The notes under the pieces are model-generated. The model ran no database searches. It worked only from the letters and a program-made list of their open reading frames with translations, and was not told the DNA's origin. 64,000 nt of DNA from Chitinophagaceae bacterium UBA7600 (GTDB taxonomy: Bacteria; Bacteroidota; Bacteroidia; Chitinophagales; Chitinophagaceae), in contig DLKC01000026.1 in NCBI GenBank assembly GCA_002478885.1, forward strand, positions 123,499 to 187,498, written 5' to 3'. The position numbers were made by a program, and so were the translations under genes. Shown piece by piece: positions 18,563-27,183 of the stretch (its first letter is position 1; every line of letters starts with the position of its first letter).

Positions 18563-21184
18563 ATGAAAAACATACTACTAAGTTGTTCGTTGAGCATTTG
18601 CTCCATGATCGCCGTTGCACAAGCGCCGGGTGGATTTAACAGGCAGGGTGGCGGACAGAATATGAACCTTGGGCACTTTTATGGGAAGGTGATCGACAGC
18701 GCTACAAACAAACCGGTCGACGGGGCTACCATTCAACTGACAGGGCCAAAATTTGATACAGTAACAAAAAAGGTTAAAGATTTTATTTACGCCACGCTCA
18801 TTACAAAAAGCAACGGGAATTTTAGTATCGAGAACCTCCCCATTTTTACCAGTTTTAAACTGCACATAACCGTAATAGGTTATAAGGAATATAAAGCAAA
18901 CATTTCTTTCGGATTAAAAATGCAGGGAGGTGCCCAACAGGACCGGTCGCAAATGATGAACATGATCGATAAAGATTTGGGCAACATTAAAATGGAGGCC
19001 GATGCAAGCACACTCGCGGCAGTAACAGTTACCGCCGCTGCAAAACCTTTTTTTGAAATGGGTGTTGACCGTAAGATCTTTAATGTAGATAAGAACATTG
19101 TAAGTACAGGCCAGACAGCTACAGAATTAATGAAGCAAATCCCGTCGGTTAATGTCGACATCGATGGCAACGTAACCCTTAGAAACGCTACCCCCACGCT
19201 TTTTATCGATGGCAGGCCAACTACATTAACACTTGACCAGATTCCGGCAGATATCATCGACAGGGTAGAGATCATAACAAACCCATCTGCAAAATATGAT
19301 GCATCTGGTGGAACGGCGGGTATCCTGAATATTGTTTTGAAGAAGAACAAGAAATCGGGCTACAACGGTAACGTGCGGGCCGGCATCGACTCCCGGGGTA
19401 AGTTCAATGGCGGTGCGGATATCAATGTTAGACAGAATAAACTGAATTTCTTTTTGAGTGGCAGCTATAACCAGCGCAAATCGAAATCTACCTCTGAAAC
19501 TACAAGGGACAATACCATTGATCCCCCAAGTGTGGTAACCCAAACAGGCAGTGCCGTAAATGATGGCTATTTTGCTTTTGTACGCGGCGGACTTGATTAT
19601 TTTATCGATAACAGGAACACCATAACAGCTGCGGCAAATTATAACAGGGGTAATTTCAAAAGTTCAGAAACGCAGGTAATCGATTCCGTTATCAACGGTG
19701 TTTTTGAAACACACAACGAACGGTACACCAACAGCTCAAGAAATTTCAGGAATTTTGGTTCGCAGCTGAGTTTCAGGCACAACTTTACAGAAAACGGTCA
19801 CGATATAACGGCAGATATTAACTACAACACCAGTTCAAACGACAATGCCGGTGATTATACAACCAACTATTACTACCCCGACCACACGTCCAAATACCAG
19901 CCATTGTTGCAAACGGTAAGCGGCTCGGGTACCAATAAATTTCTTACCCTGCAAACCGATTATGAAAATCAGTTTAATGAAAATTCAAAGCTCGAGGCAG
20001 GTGCAAGGATGGCACTCAGGAATTTTGAGAACATAAGCGACCAGTATTATTACAACTACGAAACAGGCAAGTACGAATTGGTGCCGGTTATAAGCAGCAA
20101 TTACAAGTTCACCGACCAGGTTTATGCGGGTTACGGAACTTATAGCCTCAAAACAAAAAAATGGAGATACCAGCTGGGCCTTAGGGTGGAAAGTTCAAAC
20201 TATGATGGCACGCTTATCGGCAAAGATTCTTCATTTAAAATAACCTACCCGGTGAGTTTTTTCCCAAGCACATTCATAACTTATAAAATAGATGATAAGC
20301 AGGATTTTCAGTTAAACTATTCCCGCAGGATCAACAGGCCAAACTTTTTCCAGTTAATGCCTTTTGTTGACAACAGCGACCCGCTTAACTTAAGTGTGGG
20401 TAACCCAAATCTGAAACCCGAGTTCACCAATTCATTTGAGCTCAATTACAACTATGCCTATAAAAAAGGCGCCAACCTGCTCGTATCAGCATATTATAAA
20501 CACACAACAGATCTCATTACCAATTATGTTTACCGCGTACCCAATCCGGATACTTCAGTTTACAAATACGACAGCGTTTACCTTACCACCTTTGTAAATG
20601 CCGAAAGCAGTGTGGCTTATGGCTTTGAATTCACGAATAAAATGACCCTGCTGAAAATCTGGGATATGACGGTTAACCTAAACTTATTCAATTCCAAAAT
20701 CAACGGTACCAACCTCCTTACCGATCTCTCTAATTCGAGATTAAGCTGGTTTGCTAAAATGAACAACAACTTCAAATTCAAGAAAGGATTTTCCATACAG
20801 TTGTCCGGCGAGTACCAGGCCAAAACAGTGTTACCGGCATCATCTGCCGGCGGACGCGGCGGCGGGTTCTTTGGTGGCCCAACCACAACCGCGCAGGGAT
20901 ACATAAATCCACGATACAGCTTCGATATTGCTTTACGAAAAGAATGGACCTGGAAAAACGGCCGAAGCGCGTCGGTTACAATTTCAATGAACGACTTCCT
21001 TAAAACGCAGGTTTACAGCACTTACTCCGAATCAGCATACTTTACACAAACTTCTGTGCGAAGAAGAGATCCACAGGTGCTGAGGGTAAATTTCAACTAC
21101 CGGTTTGGAAAATTTGATGCCAGCCTCTTCAAGAGAAAAAATACAAAGGCCGATCAAAGTGGCGGGGCCGATATGAATCAGTAA
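18563..21184 (+). CDS. TonB-dependent receptor, outer-membrane beta-barrel family (OMP_b-brl_3 type)
   Basis: An 873-residue outer-membrane barrel. It has a signal peptide (LLSCSLSICSMIAVAQ), a Gly-rich linker, and a carboxypeptidase-D-like domain (about 35-120, GKVIDSATNKPVDGATIQLTG). The plug is at about 150-260 (KQIPSVNVDIDGNVTLRNATPTLFIDGRPT, here partial; DIIDRVEIITNPSAKYDASGGTAGILNIVLKK). The barrel ends in RVNFNYRFGKFD followed by a Lys-rich tail. This family is common in Bacteroidota and its ligands are mostly unknown. It is monocistronic, with its own terminator. Confidence 0.92.
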   Translation: MKNILLSCSLSICSMIAVAQAPGGFNRQGGGQNMNLGHFYGKVIDSATNKPVDGATIQLTGPKFDTVTKKVKDFIYATLITKSNGNFSIENLPIFTSFKLHITVIGYKEYKANISFGLKMQGGAQQDRSQMMNMIDKDLGNIKMEADASTLAAVTVTAAAKPFFEMGVDRKIFNVDKNIVSTGQTATELMKQIPSVNVDIDGNVTLRNATPTLFIDGRPTTLTLDQIPADIIDRVEIITNPSAKYDASGGTAGILNIVLKKNKKSGYNGNVRAGIDSRGKFNGGADINVRQNKLNFFLSGSYNQRKSKSTSETTRDNTIDPPSVVTQTGSAVNDGYFAFVRGGLDYFIDNRNTITAAANYNRGNFKSSETQVIDSVINGVFETHNERYTNSSRNFRNFGSQLSFRHNFTENGHDITADINYNTSSNDNAGDYTTNYYYPDHTSKYQPLLQTVSGSGTNKFLTLQTDYENQFNENSKLEAGARMALRNFENISDQYYYNYETGKYELVPVISSNYKFTDQVYAGYGTYSLKTKKWRYQLGLRVESSNYDGTLIGKDSSFKITYPVSFFPSTFITYKIDDKQDFQLNYSRRINRPNFFQLMPFVDNSDPLNLSVGNPNLKPEFTNSFELNYNYAYKKGANLLVSAYYKHTTDLITNYVYRVPNPDTSVYKYDSVYLTTFVNAESSVAYGFEFTNKMTLLKIWDMTVNLNLFNSKINGTNLLTDLSNSRLSWFAKMNNNFKFKKGFSIQLSGEYQAKTVLPASSAGGRGGGFFGGPTTTAQGYINPRYSFDIALRKEWTWKNGRSASVTISMNDFLKTQVYSTYSESAYFTQTSVRRRDPQVLRVNFNYRFGKFDASLFKRKNTKADQSGGADMNQ

Positions 21185-21193
21185 AATTTTAAG

Positions 21194-21222
21194 AGCTGCT
21201 TCGGCAGCTTTTTTTATTTTTT
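21194..21222 (+). terminator. Terminator of the receptor gene at 18563
   Basis: AGCTGC-TTCG-GCAGCT stem with a UUCG tetraloop, followed by TTTTTTTATTTTTT, ten bases after the stop. Confidence 0.92.
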
Positions 21223-21447
21223 GGGACCGCCTGCGGTATTTCATAGCATCGGCCCATGCGCGACAGTGCCGGCTTACCGGGCATCGCACACCTGTACAAT
21301 TAGCCCTGAAGTCAGCAAATAGAAAAAAGTCCGGAAGCCATTCCCGCAACGATAATGGTTTCCGGACTTCGGTTTTTAGACCTTTGCTCCCGTAAAAGAG
21401 TGCGACGCAAGGAACGGCGGGCTATGCACCGGTGCCGGTTACGAAAC
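21219..21447. repeat. Compact inverted-repeat unit 2 (copies R6 minus, R7 plus)
   Basis: Left arm 21219-21298 (minus, stem-loop variant, ending GTAC at 21294-21297), inner spacer of 93 bases, right arm 21392-21447 (plus, core TGCGACGCA at 21401-21409, 21-base spacer, GCCGGTTACGAAA). The unit lies between the convergent ends of the receptor and small lipoprotein genes. The outer end of the left arm merges with the receptor terminator T-run. Confidence 0.75.
21323..21377. terminator. Strong hairpin with T-runs on both sides, inside repeat unit 2
   Basis: AAGTCCGGAAGCCATT pairs with AATGGTTTCCGGACTT around an 11-base loop. It is flanked by AAAAAA on the left and a GGTTTTT tail on the right. It could terminate transcription from either side or be the heart of the repeat unit. 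Confidence 0.65.
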
Positions 21448-21502
21448 GCTTACACACCCCGGCTGATCAATTGGTTTTCCATGCCCGGCGGCTACGGGCA
21501 AT

Positions 21503-21534
21503 AAAAAAGCCCTTCCGTGGAAACGGAACGGCCT
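21503..21534 (-). terminator. Terminator of the small lipoprotein gene
   Basis: Minus strand: TTCCGT / ACGGAA within a GGC...GCC stem, followed by TTTTTTATT. It lies about 90 bases after the stop codon at 21622. Confidence 0.75.
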
Positions 21535-21621
21535 CTAACGATTGCTTGCCATATGAAAAAAACTTAATTACTTATCGTCAGCAAGCTTTGACGCTATAAT
21601 ATTCTAGATGCTTAGCTGAAA

Positions 21622-21807
21622 TTAGTGCTTAGTTGTATCAGCAGCGGCTTTTGTAGTATCTGCAGTAGCAGCAGGAGCTGTTGTATCAGCAGCAGCAGGA
21701 GCTGGAGCTGGAGCTACAGTAGCAGTATCTGTTGTTGTAGTAGCTGAATCACCAGAACCACAAGCTGCGAAAGCGCCAAGCGCTAATACGAATAATAATT
21801 TTTTCAT
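21622..21807 (-). CDS. Small Ala/Thr/Pro-rich lipoprotein
   Basis: A 61-residue exported lipoprotein. The signal peptide MKKLLFVLALGAFAACGSG has a clear lipobox with the Cys at residue 16. The mature part is low complexity, built from Ala, Thr, Pro and Asp with repeated DTT/ADTTKAA steps, and ends in His. Such sequences lack a fold and probably form an extended tether in the envelope. It is divergent from the sigma-factor gene with about 145 bases between. Function is unknown. The codons use a strongly repetitive GCW/ACW pattern, which makes the DNA itself repetitive. Confidence 0.75.
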   Translation of the reverse strand: MKKLLFVLALGAFAACGSGDSATTTTDTATVAPAPAPAAADTTAPAATADTTKAAADTTKH

Positions 21808-21952
21808 TTTTTTGACCTTTTTTTGTGAGTGAATTTTGATATTAATACAGCATTCACAAAAAGGTAACCTCTGTTTTAAAGATTTTTTAAAAAAATTTCC
21901 GGCTTGCTTTTGGGTTACTTTTATGCTCCAAAAGGTATTAAATAAAGATTAA

Positions 21953-22519
21953 GTGAAACAAGAGATCAGCGAACAGCACTTATTGAAGGGATTAGCGAAC
22001 AACGACTCTAAAGCGATCGAAACCATCTATAAAGATAATTTTAGCATGGTTCAGGCGCTTATATTGAATAATAGTGGTTCTTACGACGACGCCCGGGATA
22101 TTTTTCAGGAAGCGATGGTTACCTTATATGAAAAAGCCAAAAGCGAATCTTTTGTGCTCACTTGCCAGGTAAAAACGTACATCTACTCTGTCTGCCGGAG
22201 ATTGTGGTTAAAAAAATTGCAACAGGCCGGAAAATTTGTTACGCAAGCCGAAAGCCTGGAAGAAACAGTGTTGGTGGAAGATGACCTGGAAGTGCATGAA
22301 AAACGCAATGCCGAATTTGCCATTATGGAACGCGCATTGAGCAGCCTCGGGGAACCTTGCAAAAGTTTAATAGAAGCATATTATATACATAAGAAAGGCA
22401 TGACGGAAATAGCGGATGAGTTTGGTTATACCAATGCAGACAACGCTAAAAACCAGAAATATAAATGCCTTATGCGGTTGAAAAAATTATTCTTTTCGCA
22501 ATACAACATAGGTGATTAA
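21953..22519 (+). CDS. RNA polymerase sigma factor, ECF-like sigma-70 family
   Basis: Alternative sigma factor of 188 residues. Region 2 contains YDDARDIFQEAMVTLYEKA, the core-binding and -10 recognition segment. Region 4 contains EAYYIHKKGMTEIADEFGYTNADNAKNQKYKCLMRLKK (partial listing), a helix-turn-helix that reads the -35. The start is GTG at 21953; the next Met (MVQAL) would remove the region 2 start. The stop overlaps the ATG of the next gene by one base, so the two proteins are made together. That neighbour has an anti-sigma-like cytoplasmic part, which points to a regulatory pair. Confidence 0.9.
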   Translation: MKQEISEQHLLKGLANNDSKAIETIYKDNFSMVQALILNNSGSYDDARDIFQEAMVTLYEKAKSESFVLTCQVKTYIYSVCRRLWLKKLQQAGKFVTQAESLEETVLVEDDLEVHEKRNAEFAIMERALSSLGEPCKSLIEAYYIHKKGMTEIADEFGYTNADNAKNQKYKCLMRLKKLFFSQYNIGD

Positions 22520-23625
22520 TGGAAGACAAACTTTTACTGGAAACTATTGAGCGCTACCTTGGCGGTACAATGCTTGCCGAAGAAAAGGCATGGTTCGAGC
22601 AGCTGAGGAAAAACACCCCTGAGATTGATCAGATGGTTGTTGAGCATAGAATATTTCTTCACCAGATCGAAGAGTTCGGTATGGTGCAGAAAATCAAACA
22701 TACACTCCATAACACTCATAAAACATTGGTTGAAAAAGCCGATATCAACGAGGGTGGTTCCGTTTCAACAAGAGGTCGTGTTGTTCAGTTTTACAATAAA
22801 TACAAAAAAGTTACGGCTATTGCAGCCTCTATTGCAGGCCTCACGGCTTTAGTGATCAGTGGCCTTGTTGCTTATTTTTCGCCCGCTGTCAATAACGACC
22901 AGATCGAGTTGTTGGGCAAAAAGATTGAACAGGTTACAAGAACGCAGCAGGCGCAGGGTGCCAGGCTGAATGAGGTGGATTCGAAAATTCCGAAAGATGC
23001 AACTGTTACGGCTGGTGGCACAGCATTCATGATCGATGGTAAAGGGTTTCTTATTACCAACGCCCATGTTGTAAAGGGGTCCGGCACCATCGTGGTGAAC
23101 AGGAACGGTCAGGAATTTAACGCCAAAATAATTAATATTGACCATGAACGTGACCTGGCAATTCTAAAAATACAGGACGAAGATTTTAAGCCACTGGGTA
23201 ATTTGCCTTACGGTATAAAAAAATCGAGCGTAGATCTTGGCGAAGAATTGTATACCCTTGGCTATCCAAGAGAAGAGATTGTGTACAGCATGGGTTACCT
23301 GAGTGCACAGTCTGGCCGCGATGGCGATACAAGCAGCTGCCAGATCTCACTTAGCGCTAACCCGGGAAACTCCGGCGGGCCTGTATTTAACAAAAATGGG
23401 GAGATCGTTGGTATCATCAGTAAAAAAGAGACAAAAGCAGAAGGCGTCGTTTATGCCATTAAATCAAAAGGTATCTTTAAGATGATTGATGAGTTGAAAG
23501 AAAGCGACACTTCTGTGCAGAAGATCAAACTCCCATCTTCTTCAAAACTCAAGGGTATGGGCAGAACAGACCAGGTTAAAGAGGTGGAAGATTTTGTTTT
23601 CCAGGTAAAAGCTTACCAGAATTAA
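22519..23625 (+). CDS. Membrane protein with anti-sigma-like N-terminus fused to an HtrA-type serine protease
   Basis: A 368-residue protein in three parts. Residues 1-95 are cytoplasmic and helical (ETIERYLGGTMLAEEKAWFEQL), resembling the start of Bacteroidota anti-sigma factors. A transmembrane helix follows at about 97-118 (ITAIAAS-type, GLTALVISGLVAYF). Residues about 150-345 are a trypsin-like S1C domain with all three catalytic residues: His in ITNAHVVKG (near 183), Asp in HERDLAILK (near 211) and Ser in NPGNSGGPVFN (near 284). No PDZ domain is present. Together with the overlapping sigma gene this suggests an envelope-stress sensor in which the protease domain faces the periplasm. That mechanism is inference. 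Confidence 0.85.
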   Translation: MEDKLLLETIERYLGGTMLAEEKAWFEQLRKNTPEIDQMVVEHRIFLHQIEEFGMVQKIKHTLHNTHKTLVEKADINEGGSVSTRGRVVQFYNKYKKVTAIAASIAGLTALVISGLVAYFSPAVNNDQIELLGKKIEQVTRTQQAQGARLNEVDSKIPKDATVTAGGTAFMIDGKGFLITNAHVVKGSGTIVVNRNGQEFNAKIINIDHERDLAILKIQDEDFKPLGNLPYGIKKSSVDLGEELYTLGYPREEIVYSMGYLSAQSGRDGDTSSCQISLSANPGNSGGPVFNKNGEIVGIISKKETKAEGVVYAIKSKGIFKMIDELKESDTSVQKIKLPSSSKLKGMGRTDQVKEVEDFVFQVKAYQN

Positions 23626-23651
23626 TGCGCACAGTTGGTTTAGGTTAATAT

Positions 23652-23681
23652 AGGGCCCGGGTTATTCCGGGTCTTTTTTAT
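23652..23681 (+). terminator. Terminator after the sigma/protease operon
   Basis: CCCGG / CCGGG stem followed by TCTTTTTTATTT, about 30 bases after the stop. Confidence 0.85.
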
Positions 23682-24216
23682 TTGTCCGGGCCCTGACTTG
23701 GAAGGGGATTTACCGGAAGTTAATGGTAGGGGAACCAATCCTGCAAGCTATGGAATTGACCTCAACTCAGCGGACGACACATTCGGCCGAATTCCACGTT
23801 TGGTTAACCGGCTCCACTACCTTCGCAACATCCTTGCATACACCCGGCAAAGAACCATGCCTGCAAGGTAATAATAACTATAAGGCAGCCTTGCCCGCCC
23901 TCAAACTAAAAGTAGGGAACCAATCCGCGCATTACAATGGATATATCAGCAAAAAGATGGGAGAACACCCCCGGGCAATCCTATGCCCGGAGTAGGAATG
24001 GTGGTACCAAAGCGTACTTAAAGCCGTAGTAAAAGCGCACATAAAGCGCAAATAGAGCGTATAGCAAAATAGAGAAAGCCTCTCCCGGATATGGTAAGGC
24101 CTGTGCTGGCAGCCTGTTATCCATGGCCATCCGGCCTGAATTTTCAAAAGAGATTTACAACCGCAATGCTTTTTAATGACTAAATTGTTGCATTAATACG
24201 CTCCAAACCGATTGCC
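23682..24216. other. Gene-poor region before the MFS transporter gene
   Basis: About 530 bases without a supportable gene. It holds a short direct repeat (GGGAACCAATCC at 23730-23741 and 23915-23926) and a small hairpin (CCGGGCA / TGCCCGG near 23970-23992). A 90-codon ORF at 23723-23995 has no domain, signal or family look. It contains no clear copy of the intergenic repeat. It may be the remains of a lost gene or a regulatory RNA. Confidence 0.4.
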
Positions 24217-25482
24217 ATGCATAACTGGAAGATTAAGCTTTCGCTTTTCATCAATTATTACGTTTTTGCCATTTTATTAAACAGTTCGGGCATCGCTATT
24301 CTGCAGGTGCAGAATAATTTTGCCGTTACTGAAAAAGACGCGGCATGGATCGACCCTTGCAAAGATATTAGTATCGCTGTAGTTTCCTTTCTTGTTTCAT
24401 CCTATATCACGAGGTTTGGTTACCGGCGCGCAATGCTTACCGCGCTGGGTTTGATCTCCGCAGTGTGCTTTATTGTTCCGAATGCACCTGGTTTTCTCGC
24501 TGTGAAACTGCTGTTTGTAGCGGTCGGGAGCTGCTTTGCTTTGATAAAGATGAGTGTTTACAGCACGATCGGCATCATCACGAAAGACTCAAAAGAACAC
24601 ATCAGCTTTATGAATTTTATCGAATCGTTTTTCATGGTCGGCAATCTTACCCTGTATTTTATTTTCAGCTCGTTTGTTGACAGCAATAACCCGCAATCGA
24701 CCTCATGGTTAAATGCCTACTATTTGATCGGCGGTTTATCCCTCCTGGCATTTTTGTTATTGTTATCATCAGCACTCGATGAATCTTCAGCAAAACCAAC
24801 TACCGAAAAACCACTTACTGCTGAATTTTCCGAGATGTTCAAGCTCGCCGCACAGCCAATTGTACTGGCATTTATTTTCTCGGCTTTCATTTACGTGCTG
24901 ATAGAACAAAGCATTCAGAATTTCCTACCCACATTCAATAACAAAGTATTGCTGCTGCCTGCAGCGTTAAGTATTCAAATGGGCAGTATCCTGGCAGGCT
25001 CTACAGCAACGGGCAGGTTTCTGGCAGGCCTCATTCTGAAAAAGCTAAACTGGTTTTATGTGTTAATAGGTTGTCTTTTATGCGCGGCAGCCCTTGTGCT
25101 CGTTGCAATGCCGCTGGCACAAGATGTTACAGCAACCAACGCCACAGGCTGGCTTGATGCACCGGCAGCAGCTTATATTTTCCCGTTGATCGGGCTGATT
25201 CTCGCACCGGTTTATCCGGCTATCAACTCTGTAATACTTACATCGCTGCCTAAACCCAAGCACGGCCTGATGTCGGGATTAATCATCATTTTTTCCGCAT
25301 TGGGTGGCACCACAGGCTCGCTGATTACCGGGTACATCTTTCATGAATACAGCGGGCAAACAGCCTTTTACTTTACCCTTGTCCCGATCACCTTGCTGAT
25401 CATTTGCCTGGTCATATTTAAACGCCTGCAAAAAAACACGGCAACAAACGTCGATTTTGATATGAGCAAAGCCGGGCATTGA
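24217..25482 (+). CDS. Major facilitator superfamily transporter
   Basis: Inner-membrane protein of 421 residues with about 12 hydrophobic helices in two halves joined by a polar segment near residues 185-205 (DESSAKPTTEKPLTAEFSEMF). The helices include GFLAVKLLFVAVGSCFALIKMSV and PLIGLILAPVYPAINSVIL. The pattern resembles MFS sugar or fucose-type permeases in Bacteroidota. A trehalase gene starts 128 bases downstream on the same strand, so sugar uptake is a reasonable guess, not shown by the sequence. Confidence 0.85.
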   Translation: MHNWKIKLSLFINYYVFAILLNSSGIAILQVQNNFAVTEKDAAWIDPCKDISIAVVSFLVSSYITRFGYRRAMLTALGLISAVCFIVPNAPGFLAVKLLFVAVGSCFALIKMSVYSTIGIITKDSKEHISFMNFIESFFMVGNLTLYFIFSSFVDSNNPQSTSWLNAYYLIGGLSLLAFLLLLSSALDESSAKPTTEKPLTAEFSEMFKLAAQPIVLAFIFSAFIYVLIEQSIQNFLPTFNNKVLLLPAALSIQMGSILAGSTATGRFLAGLILKKLNWFYVLIGCLLCAAALVLVAMPLAQDVTATNATGWLDAPAAAYIFPLIGLILAPVYPAINSVILTSLPKPKHGLMSGLIIIFSALGGTTGSLITGYIFHEYSGQTAFYFTLVPITLLIICLVIFKRLQKNTATNVDFDMSKAGH

Positions 25483-25609
25483 TTTTTGTGCCCCGGCAGG
25501 AAATGATAGCAGGCAGCAAACAAAATGCGCCTCTTGTGGCAGCGAAGTATTAATGTGTGCCTTATCTTGCTTCAGAATTCAGGAAAATACTTAACCCCCT
25601 ATTTGGACT

Positions 25610-27100
25610 ATGGCTTCAATGGAAATTTTTGAAATGGGAGAGCTCTTCGAAAGAGTTCAGATGGAACAGGTGTATGTGGATGGAAAGACTTTCCCTGATT
25701 GTTTGCCCAAAAAAGAGATCGAGTCGATTGTTATTGCATACGATACAAGGAAGGCAAAACCGGGTTTTGATCTAAGCGAATTTGTTCACGAAAACTTTAC
25801 CGAACCAAAGGCAATCGCATCCGGTTACGAAAGCGACGTTGCCAAACCGTTAAACGAGCATATCACAGATCTCTGGCCTGTGCTTACCAGGAAGCCAAAC
25901 AAAGAAAAAAGTTCGCTTATACCTTTACCCAGGCCATATATCGTTCCTGGAGGCAGGTTTCGGGAAATCTATTACTGGGACAGTTATTTTACCATGCTTG
26001 GTTTGCAGGTTTCAAAACGGGTCGACATGATCGAAAATATGGTGAATAACTTCGCCTACCTGATCGACAAAATCGGCTACATACCGAATGGAAACCGCAG
26101 TTACTACAAGGGCCGTTCCCAGCCCCCGTTTTTCTCCTTAATGGTGAAGCTGCTGGCAGAAGAAAAAGCAGATGACGTACTGATAAAATACCTGCCCCAA
26201 CTAGAAAAAGAATACGAGTTCTGGATGCAAGGAGCGGAAAGACTTGATATAACAAATAAGTCAGTTCACCGCGTAGTACTTATGAATGATGGTTCTGTAC
26301 TTAATCGCTATTGGGATGAAAATACAGCTCCGCGGCCTGAATCGTACAGGGAAGATGTTGAACTGGCAGCAAATGCAGCTGACAAAGAAGCCATGTACCG
26401 GCATATCCGGGCTGCTGCTGAAAGCGGTTGGGATTTCAGCAGCCGCTGGTTCAAAGAAGCCAACGAGTTTTCAACTATTCACACCACAGATATAGTTCCG
26501 GTTGACCTCAATTGCCTGTTACTTTTTCTCGAACAAACACTCGCCGAAGTTTACAAGTTGACCAACAACAAAGCAATCGCCGACAGGTACACAAAAGCAG
26601 CCCGGCTGCGCACTTCAGCTATAAAAGAATATTGCTGGAATGAAAGCAAAAAATTCTTCTTCGATTACGATTTTAAAGAACAAAAACAAAAGGAACACTT
26701 TACCCTTGCTGCAACCTTTCCGCTATATTTCAGGGTTGCATCCCAGGCACAGGCAGAACACGTGGCTTCCACTATTCACAGCCAGTTCTTTAAAGAGGGC
26801 GGACTCATTACAACACTGTCAGCTACTCCGCAGCAATGGGATGCACCAAATGGCTGGGCACCTTTGCAATGGATTGCAGTGGCCGGTTTAATGAACTATG
26901 GCATGTTTCACCTGGCTGGTGCCATTACTTCAAAATGGATAGCACTAAATAAAAAAGTATATAAAGCTACCGGCAAAATGATGGAGAAATATAATGTAGC
27001 TGATACTGGCCTGATGGCCGGGGGAGGCGAATACCCCTCGCAGGACGGTTTTGGTTGGACCAATGGTGTCTTATTAAAAATGATGAGCATTTATTATTAA
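25610..27100 (+). CDS. Trehalase, glycoside hydrolase family 37
   Basis: Hydrolyses alpha,alpha-trehalose to two glucose. Both family signatures are present: PGGRFREIYYWDSYFTMLGL near residues 110-130 and QWDAPNGWAPLQWIAV near 405-420. The likely catalytic residues are the Asp in ESGWDFSSRW and the Glu in GGEYPSQDGFGWTNGV, placed as in E. coli TreA. The protein is 496 residues and lacks a signal peptide, so it should act in the cytoplasm like TreF rather than in the periplasm. It follows the MFS transporter gene, so import followed by cleavage is plausible. Confidence 0.94.
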   Translation: MASMEIFEMGELFERVQMEQVYVDGKTFPDCLPKKEIESIVIAYDTRKAKPGFDLSEFVHENFTEPKAIASGYESDVAKPLNEHITDLWPVLTRKPNKEKSSLIPLPRPYIVPGGRFREIYYWDSYFTMLGLQVSKRVDMIENMVNNFAYLIDKIGYIPNGNRSYYKGRSQPPFFSLMVKLLAEEKADDVLIKYLPQLEKEYEFWMQGAERLDITNKSVHRVVLMNDGSVLNRYWDENTAPRPESYREDVELAANAADKEAMYRHIRAAAESGWDFSSRWFKEANEFSTIHTTDIVPVDLNCLLLFLEQTLAEVYKLTNNKAIADRYTKAARLRTSAIKEYCWNESKKFFFDYDFKEQKQKEHFTLAATFPLYFRVASQAQAEHVASTIHSQFFKEGGLITTLSATPQQWDAPNGWAPLQWIAVAGLMNYGMFHLAGAITSKWIALNKKVYKATGKMMEKYNVADTGLMAGGGEYPSQDGFGWTNGVLLKMMSIYY

Positions 27101-27183
27101 CAACTCAGGTCTCTGTTATGGAATCAAAATAATACATATTGGGAAACCCGCACTAAACGCTGCCCATATATACCGAGCTGGTT

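Noticed and set aside
22519..23625. Plain HtrA/DegP protease call for the gene after the sigma factor
   Set aside because: The cytoplasmic 95 residues and the membrane helix before the protease domain, plus the overlap with the sigma gene, do not fit a simple secreted HtrA, and there is no PDZ domain.
23723..23995. 90-codon ORF in the gap before the MFS gene
   Set aside because: No signal, domain, usual codon pattern or promoter; treated as non-coding.
25483..25560. Possible decayed copy of the repeat after the MFS gene (CCCCGGCAGG ... ATGCGCCTCTTGT)
   Set aside because: It resembles a minus-strand copy with the centre of the core deleted, but too few positions match to count it.
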